NCBI GenBank assembly: GCA_031287135.1
Contig: JAITTK010000105.1
Span: 1-42,033, forward strand
Length of the DNA stretch: 42,033 bases
Direction of reading: 5' to 3'
DNA from: Candidatus Methanoplasma reticulitermitis
GTDB taxonomy: Archaea > Thermoplasmatota > Thermoplasmata > Methanomassiliicoccales > Methanomethylophilaceae
Under the pieces are notes generated by a model. That model had not been told where the DNA came from and made no database searches. It saw only the letters and a list, made by a program, of their open reading frames with translations. Numbering within the stretch: position 1 is the first letter of the stretch; each line of letters begins with the position of its first letter. The position numbers and the translations under genes are program-made. Below are positions 6,476-15,900 of the stretch, one piece after another.

Positions 6476-8221
6476 ATGGCGATAAGGCAACCGGTGGTCA
6501 GCGTACTTGGCCATGTGGACCATGGCAAGACTAAACTCCTCGACAGGATCAGGGGCACGTCTGTACAGTCCCGTGAGGCCGGCGCCATCACCCAGCATAT
6601 CGGGGCGACGGAGGTGCCGATAGAGCACATCTACAAGGTCTGCGCCTCTTTGATAGGAAAGAAAAAGTTCGATGTCCCCGGGTTGCTTTTCATCGACACG
6701 CCGGGGCATCACTCCTTCGTGACCCTGCGTGCCAGGGGAGGCTCCCTTGCCGATCTGGCCGTACTCGTCATAGATATAAGGGAAGGCATAATGCCGCAGA
6801 CGATCGAGTCCATCAGGATTCTCAGGCAGTACAAGACCCCCTTCGTGATAGCGCTGAACAAGATAGACACAATCCAAGGCTGGATCCCGGAAGACGGCAG
6901 GTCCTTCATAGAGTCCGAGAAGCATCAGCAGGCGCATACGATGGATGCGTTCAATGATAAGATGTACACGGTCATATCACAGCTTTCGATGGAAGGCATA
7001 TCCGCCGACCGTTATGACAGGATAGATGATTTCACGAAGACCGTTGCGCTGGTACCGATCAGTGCAAAAGAAGGGGAGGGTATACCGGACCTTCTTCTGA
7101 TGCTCATAGGATTGGCACAGCGTTTCCTCGAGCAACAGCTCGAGAAGGGAGAAGGGCCCGGCAAAGGGACGATCCTCGAGATAAAAGAGGAGAAGGGCCT
7201 CGGCAAGACCATGGATGTGATACTCTATTCGGGCACGCTGAAGAGAGGGGATACGGTGGCCCTCGGTACGAACGGGGCGCCCCACATAACGAAAGTGAAA
7301 GCGATACTCAAGCCGAAGCCGCTTGATGAGATAAGGGACCCGCGCGACAGGTTTGACTCTGTCAGAGAACTGCATGCCGCCGCGGGAGTTAAGATTTCCG
7401 CCCAGAGCATGGACGGGGTGATCGCGGGCGCACCGTTCGCGGTCGTGAAAGGTCCGAACGATCCGGCGATCAACGACCTGACGGAGGACTCATCAATAAA
7501 GATCGAAACCGCCGATAACGGGATAACGATAAAAGCGGATGCGATAGGATCGCTCGAGGCACTGGCATTCGAAACCAAAGAGGCTGGGATACCCATCCGC
7601 AAATTCGGTGTGGGCGACATCACGAGAAGGGATGTGGTCGAAGCGGCATACGGCGACAAGGCGAACAGCGTGATCCTCGGGTTCAATGTCTCCATGATGA
7701 AGGATGCGGAGGCCGAGGTCGGGAATCACAGCGTGAAAGTCCTGACCAACCAGATAGTGTACAGACTCATCGAGGATTACGTCGAATGGTCGGAGGAATC
7801 CAAAAGGAAGACCGACACTGACAAGAGGTCGGAGTTCTCGTTCCCGGCTAAATTCAGGATACTCCCCAACTGCATATTCAGGACCAGCAAGCCCGCCATC
7901 GTCGGGGTCAGGGTTCTGGCCGGGAGGATAAGGCTGGGGGAATACCTCATAGGTACCGACGGCAGGGATGCGGGCAGGATAAAGAGCATACACACGGGAG
8001 AGGATGCCCTCAAAGAGGCGAAACAGGGCGAAGAGGTAGCCGTGGGTATCGAAGGGGTCACAGCCGGGAGGCAGATCAACGAGGATGACATATTGTATGT
8101 GAATCTCGTGGGATCGGCCGTCAAACAGCTGGCCGCCGCGGACCTCACGGACGACGAGAAGCTGGTGCTGGGGGAAACGATCGAGATAAAGAGGAAGGCC
8201 GAGCCCTTCTGGGGTATGTGA
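6476..8221 (+). CDS. infB: Translation initiation factor aIF5B (IF2-like GTPase)
   Basis: 581 residues, the usual length of archaeal aIF5B without an intein. It is a GTPase that promotes ribosomal subunit joining. Motifs in order: G1 GHVDHGKT (residues 12-19), the switch region with GAITQHIGATEVP, G3 DTPGH near 78, G4 NKID near 130 and the G5-like SAKEGEG near 197. The central beta-barrel and the C-terminal part (GVRVLAGRIRLGEYL, HTGEDALKEAKQGEEVAVGI) follow. The residue after the G1 threonine is lysine rather than the common threonine. ATG 6476 lies 37 bases after ndk; the stop is one base before the next ATG. Confidence 0.96.
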   Translation: MAIRQPVVSVLGHVDHGKTKLLDRIRGTSVQSREAGAITQHIGATEVPIEHIYKVCASLIGKKKFDVPGLLFIDTPGHHSFVTLRARGGSLADLAVLVIDIREGIMPQTIESIRILRQYKTPFVIALNKIDTIQGWIPEDGRSFIESEKHQQAHTMDAFNDKMYTVISQLSMEGISADRYDRIDDFTKTVALVPISAKEGEGIPDLLLMLIGLAQRFLEQQLEKGEGPGKGTILEIKEEKGLGKTMDVILYSGTLKRGDTVALGTNGAPHITKVKAILKPKPLDEIRDPRDRFDSVRELHAAAGVKISAQSMDGVIAGAPFAVVKGPNDPAINDLTEDSSIKIETADNGITIKADAIGSLEALAFETKEAGIPIRKFGVGDITRRDVVEAAYGDKANSVILGFNVSMMKDAEAEVGNHSVKVLTNQIVYRLIEDYVEWSEESKRKTDTDKRSEFSFPAKFRILPNCIFRTSKPAIVGVRVLAGRIRLGEYLIGTDGRDAGRIKSIHTGEDALKEAKQGEEVAVGIEGVTAGRQINEDDILYVNLVGSAVKQLAAADLTDDEKLVLGETIEIKRKAEPFWGM

Positions 8222-8222
8222 T

Positions 8223-9308
8223 ATGGCAGACAACGCCAAATGCCGTTCTGATCCTGAGCACAGCAGCATGTCCCACGAGATATACAATTTCGTGGAGGAT
8301 CTCAGGGATGCCATCAAGGTTCCGATAGATATCAACATCAGTTTCAACAGGATAATGATATGCGGCATGGGCGGTTCCGCGATAGGCGGCGACATAATCA
8401 AGGACTGTGTCATAAAAGATTCCAGGCATCCCATAACCGTTCAGAGGTTCCCCGAACTCCCGAAATGGGTGAACGAAAGCACATTCATAATAATATCCAG
8501 TTATTCCGGGAACACCAGCGAGACCCTCTCCATGTATCGTCAGGCGGTGGAGAAGAACTGCCCGATCGTGATAATGACATCCGGCGGAGAATTGGAAAGG
8601 CTAGGCAGAGAGAGGGGCGACACAATAGTCATGATGAAGCCCGGCTTCCAGCCGCGAAGCGCGCTGGGACTGAGCCTGGGTTATTTGGCTGTCATCATCG
8701 ATGCCACGTGCGGCACGAACTGTGTTCAGGATATCAGGAGGATGCTTCCTGACATGTACAGGCTGAGGGACAAGCTCAGCAGCGATAAGAGCGAAGCCTG
8801 GAAGGTAGCAGATGACATAAAGGGGCGCATCCCCATAATATATTCCACGGCCGGGATATATGCTTCGGCGATGAGGTGGAAGAGTCAGATCAACGAGAAC
8901 TCCAAAATGATGGCCTTTGCCGGATCCGTTCCGGAGTTCAATCACAACGAGATAGCGGGATGGTCGGAGGGGGAACTGAGGAGCAGATGCATACCGATAT
9001 TCCTCTATGAGAGTTCCGCGCACAAGGCGATCAGGAGGATGGCCGATGCATCGATGACGGCCCTGAAGAAGTACGGTCAGGATGTGAAGGTCGTCAGGAT
9101 AAGAGGCAAGACGCCGCTTCAGAGGACTCTCAGGGCAGTCATGATCGGTGATTATGTCTCATTGTATCTGGCACATCTCCAGGGCGTCGATCCCATGGAT
9201 ATAAAATCGATAAATGAGTTCAAGACCCGTCTCGACCTGGTGATCTCTCCCATGAAATATGCTGGCAGATCCATGAAGAGGAAGAGGCCGAGAGACAAAC
9301 ATTTATAA
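8223..9308 (+). CDS. Bifunctional phosphoglucose/phosphomannose isomerase
   Basis: 361 residues of the SIS-domain sugar isomerase family that interconverts glucose-6-phosphate or mannose-6-phosphate with fructose-6-phosphate. Diagnostic blocks: CGMGGSAIGGDII (first phosphosugar loop, residues about 48-60), SSYSGNTSETL (SIS serine motif, about 92-102), PRSALG, and NSKMMAFAGSVPEFNHNEIA with the catalytic Glu and His (about 226-245). It follows aIF5B by one base, so it is in the same transcript. Fructose-6-phosphate to mannose-6-phosphate would feed the glycan genes at the left end. About 15 basic residues at the C-terminus (SMKRKRPRDKHL) are unusual. Confidence 0.9.
   Translation: MADNAKCRSDPEHSSMSHEIYNFVEDLRDAIKVPIDINISFNRIMICGMGGSAIGGDIIKDCVIKDSRHPITVQRFPELPKWVNESTFIIISSYSGNTSETLSMYRQAVEKNCPIVIMTSGGELERLGRERGDTIVMMKPGFQPRSALGLSLGYLAVIIDATCGTNCVQDIRRMLPDMYRLRDKLSSDKSEAWKVADDIKGRIPIIYSTAGIYASAMRWKSQINENSKMMAFAGSVPEFNHNEIAGWSEGELRSRCIPIFLYESSAHKAIRRMADASMTALKKYGQDVKVVRIRGKTPLQRTLRAVMIGDYVSLYLAHLQGVDPMDIKSINEFKTRLDLVISPMKYAGRSMKRKRPRDKHL
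9300..9308 (+). promoter_or_regulatory. TATA box for S6e operon
   Basis: CATTTATAA overlaps the last codons and stop of the isomerase gene and is centred about 40 bases before the S6e ATG. It suggests that S6e, aIF2-gamma and the PIN gene have their own promoter. Confidence 0.5.
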
Positions 9309-9343
9309 GGGACACCATAATAAGGCGGTTCACAGGTGTTCAA

Positions 9344-9751
9344 ATGGTAGAATTCAAAGCCATCGTAAATGATGTAAAGACGGGCAGATCCTACAACGTG
9401 ACTGTCTCGGGCCACCACGCGAACTCTCTGAATGGTAAAAACATCGGAGAGATCGTGGATGGTATTTTTGTCGGTCTCCCGGGATATAAACTCAAGATTA
9501 CCGGCGGGAGCGACGGCAACGGTACCCCGATGAGGGCCGACCTTCCCGGGCCGAAGAGAAAAAGGCTCTTACTCTCAGAGGGGCTGGGCTTCCATGAGAA
9601 GTACCCCGGGGAGAGAAAGAGGGTGTCAGTCCGCGGATCGACGATATCGAACGAGATCGTACAGGTAAATCTCGCGATCACCGAGTATGGTCCGAAGTCG
9701 GTGGAAGAATCCTTCGCGCCGGCCGAGGGAGCCACCGCGGAGCAGCACTGA
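9344..9751 (+). CDS. rps6e: Small ribosomal subunit protein S6e
   Basis: 135 residues, typical archaeal length (without the eukaryotic phosphorylated tail). The opening MVEFKAIVNDVKTGRSYNV and the segment LPGYKLKITGGSDGNGTPMR are diagnostic of S6e. The protein sits in the small subunit. Its TGA overlaps the aIF2-gamma ATG (TGATGA), and S6e next to aIF2-gamma is a conserved archaeal gene pair. Confidence 0.97.
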   Translation: MVEFKAIVNDVKTGRSYNVTVSGHHANSLNGKNIGEIVDGIFVGLPGYKLKITGGSDGNGTPMRADLPGPKRKRLLLSEGLGFHEKYPGERKRVSVRGSTISNEIVQVNLAITEYGPKSVEESFAPAEGATAEQH

Positions 9752-10986
9752 TGAAAGTTCCCAAACAGCCCGAGGTCAACATCGGCATGATCGGTCACGT
9801 TGACCATGGGAAGACAACCCTCACAAAGGCGCTCTCCGGAGAATGGACAGACCGTCACTCCGAGGAGATAAAGAGAGGGATATCGATCAGACTGGGATAT
9901 GCGGATGTCGCATTCTACAAGTGTCCGGTTTGCGAGGGTTCCGCCGCCTATGGCACATCCGCCAAATGCAAATGCGGGGAAAAGGCCGAATTCCTGAGGG
10001 CGGTGTCCTTCGTGGACGCACCGGGGCATGAGACCCTGATGGCGACCATGTTATCAGGCGCGGCTCTCATGGACGGTGCATTGCTTCTTGTGGCCGCCAA
10101 CGAGAAATGTCCTCAGCCGCAGACGAAGGAGCACCTTATGGCCCTGTCCATAATAGGCATCGATAAGATCATAATCGTCCAGAATAAAATCGATATCGTC
10201 ACAAGGGAGCAGGCGATCGAGAATTACAGGCAGATCAAGGAGTTCGTGAAGGGGACCATCGCGGAGAATGCACCGATAATCCCGGTCTCCGCGAACAGAG
10301 GAGTAAACATAGATATGCTCATCGAGAGCATAGAGGGACACATAGTATCCAAGATCGAGAGGGACCTGACCGCACCTCCGCTCATGCATGTTGCCAGATC
10401 TTTTGATATAAACTCTCCGGGCACCGTACCGAAGGACCTCAAAGGAGGGGTCATAGGAGGTACGCTCATCCAGGGGAAGCTGAAGATAGACGATGAGATC
10501 GAGATCGTCCCGGGAAGGAGGGTCGAGATCGCGGGCAAGCCCACTTATGAGAAGATATCCGCCAAAGTGACGTCCCTTCAGGCCGGAGGGAAGAGCGTTA
10601 AGGAGGTCCTGCCCGGAGGTCTGATAGCCATAGGCACGGGATTGGATCCGTCCATAACAAAATCGGACGGTCTCACGGGAAGGGTCGTGGGTATTCCGGG
10701 CAAGCTGCCCCCGGTCGTCCATGATTTCATGATGAGGACGACCCTTCTGGACCGCGTTGTCGGTTCCTCGGCCGATCTGATCGTCGATGAGATCAAGAGC
10801 AATGAGCCGCTCATGTTAAGCGTGGGTACCGCGACAACGGTAGGCATCGTGAAGAGCGCCAGGGCCGGGTCGGCGGAAGTGGTTCTCAAGATACCGGTAT
10901 CCATCCTGCCCGGACAAAGGGTGGCGATATCCAGAAGGATCTCCAATAAATGGAGATTGATAGGTTACGGGATAATTGAGCAGTGA
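9751..10986 (+). CDS. eif2g: Translation initiation factor aIF2 subunit gamma
   Basis: 411 residues, full length. The GTPase subunit of aIF2 delivers initiator Met-tRNA to the small subunit. Visible: G1 GHVDHGKT (residues 15-22), the switch region RHSEEIKRGISIRLGYADV, a zinc knuckle CPVC...CKCG characteristic of aIF2/eIF2-gamma (about 57-76), G3 DAPGH near 90, G4 NKID near 149, and the domain II-III beta barrels (ARSFDINSPGT, GGVIGGTLIQGKLKIDDEIE). The ATG shares a base with the S6e stop. Its end overlaps the alternative TTG start of the PIN gene. Confidence 0.97.
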   Translation: MKVPKQPEVNIGMIGHVDHGKTTLTKALSGEWTDRHSEEIKRGISIRLGYADVAFYKCPVCEGSAAYGTSAKCKCGEKAEFLRAVSFVDAPGHETLMATMLSGAALMDGALLLVAANEKCPQPQTKEHLMALSIIGIDKIIIVQNKIDIVTREQAIENYRQIKEFVKGTIAENAPIIPVSANRGVNIDMLIESIEGHIVSKIERDLTAPPLMHVARSFDINSPGTVPKDLKGGVIGGTLIQGKLKIDDEIEIVPGRRVEIAGKPTYEKISAKVTSLQAGGKSVKEVLPGGLIAIGTGLDPSITKSDGLTGRVVGIPGKLPPVVHDFMMRTTLLDRVVGSSADLIVDEIKSNEPLMLSVGTATTVGIVKSARAGSAEVVLKIPVSILPGQRVAISRRISNKWRLIGYGIIEQ

Positions 10987-10990
10987 ACTC

Positions 10991-11350
10991 ATGCAGACCG
11001 TGGTCCTTGATACGAATGCGCTCCTCATGCCTTTTGAGATAAGGATCAATCTGGACCTTGCACTGAGGGACCTGCTCGGGGATGTGAGATGCGTGGTGCC
11101 CGGTCCGCTGATCGGGGAACTCAAACGTCTTGACCATAAATTCGCCAGGGCGGCACTGGAACTTGCAAGGAGATACGAGATAATCCAGACTGCCGTTGCC
11201 GGTGATGATGCGGTCATCGAGGCGGCCCTGATGACCGGAGGATATATCCTCACGAACGACAAGGATCTGAGGGCGAGGGCCAGAGAACGGAAGATACCCC
11301 TGATCTATCTCCGTTCCGGCAGTCACCTCGTGATAGATTCCTTCAGATGA
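10991..11350 (+). CDS. PIN-domain protein (VapC9/Fcf1-like predicted RNase)
   Basis: 119 residues from ATG 10991; an in-frame TTG at 10976 would add five residues and overlap the previous stop. The PIN fold is clear: VVLDTNALLMPFEIRINLD holds the first catalytic Asp, with GPLIGELKRL (Glu), a GDDAVIEAAL segment and the conserved ILTNDKDLRARARERKIPLIYLR with the C-terminal acidic pair. The family is a single-domain archaeal PIN protein frequently encoded after aIF2-gamma, which suggests a housekeeping rRNA or tRNA processing role rather than a toxin; no antitoxin gene is adjacent. It converges with the methanogenesis marker gene and the two stops overlap by 8 bases. Confidence 0.85.
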   Translation: MQTVVLDTNALLMPFEIRINLDLALRDLLGDVRCVVPGPLIGELKRLDHKFARAALELARRYEIIQTAVAGDDAVIEAALMTGGYILTNDKDLRARARERKIPLIYLRSGSHLVIDSFR

Positions 11351-12170
11351 GAGGGTACGGGGGGATATCGGGCCCGCTCCCATCCGAGAGATCCCTGTTT
11401 ATGTCCCTGAGCCGCATCCGGATCAATTCCTTACCTTTCTCGGATATTCCGTACACGGGTATCTTGTTGCCTGCGATGAGCGGGTCTCTTCTCCCCGATT
11501 CCTCTCTCATACATTTGGAAGCGCACGCGGTCACGATATCACAGACATCGAATGCCGTGCGTGCGTCCTCCTCCGAAGTTCCCGAGGTATGGACGGCTAT
11601 GATCACCGCACCGTCGCCGAATTCATTCCTGATTGTGACGGCATCTCTCATCGAGACGACGGTAACCGCAACACGATCGAAACCCATCGATTTTGCTTTC
11701 CTGATCCCACTTACGGCATCCATCGAAGCGGTGTCGGGGTCGAGGACGTTCTCCCTCCCCACTCCGTCTATGACTCCCGGTATGGGCGATGTCTCGCAAA
11801 GTCCGGAGATCCTTCCTCCCAGACCCTGTACGATCTCAGGATCGGTTACCACTACGGTGCCGCAGCCGTCAGCCGCGATGACGGCCGCATCGAGCGTTCC
11901 GTGTTTCAGAGCGGAACTCAGGATCTCGGATATCCCGAAAGATAGGAAATCCTTCATCCTCACCTCTCTGTTCTGGGAGCACATACCGAATGATCTGATT
12001 CTGAACTCAGCGTTTTTTTTCACGATGTCGGGCGTTATCTCATCGATGTCCCTGTACTTCTTGAAGAGAGGACAGAACTTCACCTCGGGTTCGCCCACTT
12101 CCACTACCTTACCGTCCTCTATGACCACTCTGGTCATGCCCAGGCATCTCATCACGTGACGGTCGGTCAT
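11343..12170 (-). CDS. Methanogenesis marker protein 8 (DUF2099 family)
   Basis: 275 residues. The core with DGCGTVVVTDPEIVQGLGGR, ISGLCETSPIPGVI and DPDTASMDAVSGIRKAKSMG matches what I recall of the methanogenesis marker 8 / DUF2099 family, which is confined to methanogens and has no established reaction. It has many cysteines (for example FCPLFKKY near the N-terminus, GMCSQNR, and CDIVTACASKCMREESGRRD near the C-terminus), compatible with a metal or iron-sulfur site. The ATG overlaps the cyclophilin stop (ATGA), so it is co-translated with that gene. This is the one gene here that points directly to methanogenesis; the family call is from memory of the motif and should be confirmed by a profile search. 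Confidence 0.75.
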   Translation of the reverse strand: MTDRHVMRCLGMTRVVIEDGKVVEVGEPEVKFCPLFKKYRDIDEITPDIVKKNAEFRIRSFGMCSQNREVRMKDFLSFGISEILSSALKHGTLDAAVIAADGCGTVVVTDPEIVQGLGGRISGLCETSPIPGVIDGVGRENVLDPDTASMDAVSGIRKAKSMGFDRVAVTVVSMRDAVTIRNEFGDGAVIIAVHTSGTSEEDARTAFDVCDIVTACASKCMREESGRRDPLIAGNKIPVYGISEKGKELIRMRLRDINRDLSDGSGPDIPPYPLI

Positions 12171-12649
12171 GTCTCGGTTATCTCCGCTCTGATGATCCTG
12201 ATATCTTCCGCGGGACGGTCGCCGCGATCCGTTTCGCAGTTGCCTATCCTGTCCACCACATCCATCCCATTAACGACCTGTCCGAACACAGGATGGGCGT
12301 ATGGCGTGCCGGGATTCTCCCTGTCAAGGTAGCAGTTGTCCACCGTGTTGATGAAGAACTGGCTGCCTCCGGTGTTCGGTCTGCCCGTATTTGCCATCGA
12401 TATCGTCCCGCGGACATTGGAATGACCTTTTCCGAACTCATCCTGTATGGTGTATCCCGGACCGCCCCTGCCGGTACCCTCGGGATCGCCGCCCTGTATC
12501 ATGAAATCCTTTATGACCCGGTGGAACACCGTATTGTCGTAGTATCCCTGACTTACGAGTTTCATGAAATTGCCGGTTGTTATGGGCATATCGTCATGCA
12601 GTTTCAGTTCGATGTCTCCCGCGGTCGTGTGAAGCACCACTTTTACCAT
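12167..12649 (-). CDS. Peptidyl-prolyl cis-trans isomerase, cyclophilin type
   Basis: 160 residues, a single cyclophilin domain with no signal peptide, so cytoplasmic. Family blocks: NFMKLVSQGYYDNTVFHRVI (with the catalytic Arg in FHRV), IQGGDPEGTGRGGPGY, GTISMANTGRPNTGGSQFFI and HPVFGQVVNGMDVVDRI. It catalyses proline isomerisation in protein folding. ATG 12649 has an AT-rich patch (TTTTTATG) about 30 bases upstream on the minus strand, compatible with its own promoter. It is the first gene of a two-gene unit with methanogenesis marker 8. Confidence 0.95.
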   Translation of the reverse strand: MVKVVLHTTAGDIELKLHDDMPITTGNFMKLVSQGYYDNTVFHRVIKDFMIQGGDPEGTGRGGPGYTIQDEFGKGHSNVRGTISMANTGRPNTGGSQFFINTVDNCYLDRENPGTPYAHPVFGQVVNGMDVVDRIGNCETDRGDRPAEDIRIIRAEITET

Positions 12650-12951
12650 GAGTGCTGGATTGGTTTTTCACATAAAAATCTATTACCGCATGGAACACGA
12701 AATCGAAAACATGCAACGGAGAAGCCCGGTCGATATGTTCGGTGTCGCCGCAATCAATACGGTGTTTACAACCCCGAATACTTTGTTCGTCCAGGGTCTG
12801 TTCCGTGCAGTGACTGTATCGCCCGGAAGGTATAGTTACACCAAAACGGGTCGGTCAAATATTTTTTTATGTTGTAAACCGATTTACATGGTTTGAGCGC
12901 ACTTTGCATCCCTTTGCTGAATGCATTAATAAATCGATGGAGTAAGTCATA
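12650..12951. promoter_or_regulatory. Divergent intergenic region upstream of giant protein 1
   Basis: 302 bases between the divergent cyclophilin and giant surface gene 1. The right part is AT-rich: AAATATTTTTTTATG (12857-12871) and TTAATAAAT (12926-12934) could each serve as TATA element for the giant gene. The latter is only about 20 bases from the ATG, while GGAG at 12940-12943 would need a leader, so the upstream element is more likely. Small inverted repeats (GTAAA/TTTAC and AAACC/GGTTT around 12873-12893) could bind a regulator. No gene seen. Confidence 0.4.
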
Positions 12952-15900
12952 ATGAAATTAGATTCAGATAGAGGCGGACGCGCATCCGCATTGGTTGTGG
13001 TCATAGTCGTACTGATGATGTTGGCGGTCCCATTCACCGTGATGTCTTTGGGGGAAGGACGGCAGACGGAGGCTTCGGACACTTATGACGTAGGTTATTA
13101 TTCGGACGGCATACTGTTCAACACTGTCAGTTATGGTTCGGAAGAGGATCCCGAGGTGAAGTTCGATCCGATACCGCAGAAAGATGACAGCGTTTTCCTG
13201 GGATGGAGCACCGACAGTGCCGCGACCGGGGCAGATTACACGGTGTATGGCAGCAGGTCTTTCGATCCATCAAACGCGGACAGGCTGTATGCGGTATGGG
13301 GTCAGATAGGCATCGATGCAATGTTCGAGATGAGCGTTACGGATCTGGTCATCACATATTCCAACGGCATTTATTCTGTTAACGGTTCACAATTAAGCGG
13401 CAATTACATCAAGATAACGGGAGCATCGGCTACCGTTGAGAACAGCGGAAGGATAATTGTGCAGAGCACGGCAGCCGCAGGGTCTGCTGATCAGCTGTAC
13501 ATCCTGATGGACGGTCTGGGGCTGACGCGCCCCAATAATGCGGGCGGGGTGATCGACATAACTCCGGGCTGTTCGGTCAATCTGCAGTATTCCGGTAAAA
13601 ACGAGTTCAAACTGAATGTCGGCGGCAATGCGGCAGCGACCGTCACGGCCGTGATCCGTGTTTCCGGCGATACGACATTCGTGCTGCAGGGACAGGGCAA
13701 AACATCGGGAGACAACGGCCCCGGTCTGCACATCGATGTGAGGGCAACCCGCGGTCATACGGCAGTGTCCGGAATAGGGGGCAACGGTACCATCTCCGGA
13801 ACAGCGGAGAACGGAGGAAACATCCAGATCGAGTCCGGAAATCTTGAGATAGACCTTTACTGCAGTTCCTATTCATGCATGACGGGTATAGGCGGCGGAG
13901 GCAGCGGTGATAGCGGCAGCGTCTCAGGCAGCGGCGGGAACATAACGATCAACGGCGGCAGTACCAGGATAAGTACGAGCGGAACTTACACCGAAAGCAC
14001 GGCAATAGGCGGAGGGGCGACCTCGCGCGGGATTCCCGGGAGCAGCGGGAATATAAGCATCAACGGCGGCAAGATATCGATCATCCAGGAATCCAGAACA
14101 GTCATGTTAAGCGGTTCCGGTATCGGAGGGGGAGGAGGATACAACCAAGGGGCCGGCGGGATTGTTGATTCCATCGTCATAAAGAACTCGGATATATCGA
14201 TAATACAGAATGGTGACGATATCGTGACAGGTGCGGGCATAGGCGGAGGAGGGTCATACAGCGCCTCTTCGCCGGGCATCATGGGGCCGATAACGATATC
14301 CGATTCGAATATAGTCATAAAACAGATCGCGCAATCGTATATGGTGGGCGCGGGCATAGGCGGAGGAGGAATATACAGCAGATCCAGCGGTTCCGCGGGT
14401 TCCGCGCAAGTGGTTATCGAGAATTCATCGGTGGAGATCGATCAGCTGTCGGAGTACGTGTGCGGTGCGGGTATAGGCGGAGGAGGGTCATACAGCGGAC
14501 GCGGCGGATCGGCGGAGGTATCCATATCCGATTCAGAGATATGCATCAATCAAGTGGGTTATCTGGCATCCGCGGGCATAGGCGGAGGAGGGGTCAGATC
14601 GGGATCGGCCGACGCAGGAAACGGTACAGTGACCATAACCGGAGGTATCGTCGAGATCAACAGAGAGACGGACACGGGACGCTGGGGGTTCGGTGCGGGT
14701 ATAGGCGGAGGCGGACAGGGCATAAGCGGCAAAGCCGGGTCCGGCACAGTGACCATGAATGATGCAACGGTGCATGTTACCAATAAGCATGGTAACAACG
14801 GAGGGACCTACGGACTGTACGGCGCGGGCATAGGCGGAGGAGGAACTTGGAACACACAAGGTGCCGGGGAAGGCACGGTGGTCATAAACGGCGGAGACGT
14901 CAGGGTATCCGCTACCTCGGGGAACGCGAAGCTCCGCGGTGCGGGCATAGGCGGAGGAGGTTCGAACACGTCCACGGGTGCATATGGTGACGTGACCGTG
15001 ACGTCGGGTTCTGTGACAGTGACGATGTCGTCCCCCAACGGGATGAGCGGTGCGGGCATAGGGGGAGGTTCCAACCAGAACAACGCTCCGACAGGGGATT
15101 ACATGCAGACCAAGGTTTCAATCAACGGAGGGACGGTCACGGTGAACAGACTCGAAGGTACTCTGTACGGCCAGGACATAGGAACCGGCGGGACCCTGGA
15201 CAACAACAGCAACATCATATCCGCGACGGTGAACGGGGGGTCCATAAAAGTCACGGGAGGGGAAGGAGGTAACAACCTGTATCTCGGACCATCGTATCCC
15301 GGTTCCCGTCCCAAAAACACACCCGTCAGTTCAACCGGTCCGTCCGAATACGTCAACAAGACGGTGGTCGGTCTGGCACCCGGAGACGTTGTCATATCGG
15401 TCCTCGTCAGGGCGGACGGAGTCAATAATCTCATCGGCGGAAGGAACTACGATCTCGGATACAGGTATCACGACTTCGGCATAAACGCGAAACACGAAGC
15501 CGACAACGATCTGTATGTCTACCTTCCGTCCAATACCGCAAACCACAATGACGTATCCGTCGAGGTATCGGATGCCGGAGAGGTGAAATGGTTCAGATCC
15601 GACTCCTCGGATGCAAGAACCAACAATGCGGCGAGAATGGACGCGACGAACACATACTATCGGGTTAACTACAGTCTGGGGAACGGACTGATAAACCGCG
15701 AAGATATAGTCCACGTGAAATCCGGCCAGGCGGACGCGCTGATCGAGACGCTGTTCGTCTACGACACATACTCTTACGGCGGTTATGTCGCACCTCAGAA
15801 CATCTCCCTCGGGATGTACGACGGTTCGGGATATGTCGGACAAAGCGATTATGAGTACAGCACCCAGTGGACGGGCGAGGGGACCTCGGCCGACAGGGAA

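Noticed and set aside
11347..12159. Open frame of 270 codons on the plus strand
   Set aside because: Antisense to the methanogenesis marker 8 gene; serine/threonine-rich shadow with no domain.
14200..15100. Regular short DNA repeats resembling a CRISPR array
   Set aside because: The repeats are in-frame GAGIGGGG codons of a protein, and the spacers are coding and of unequal length.
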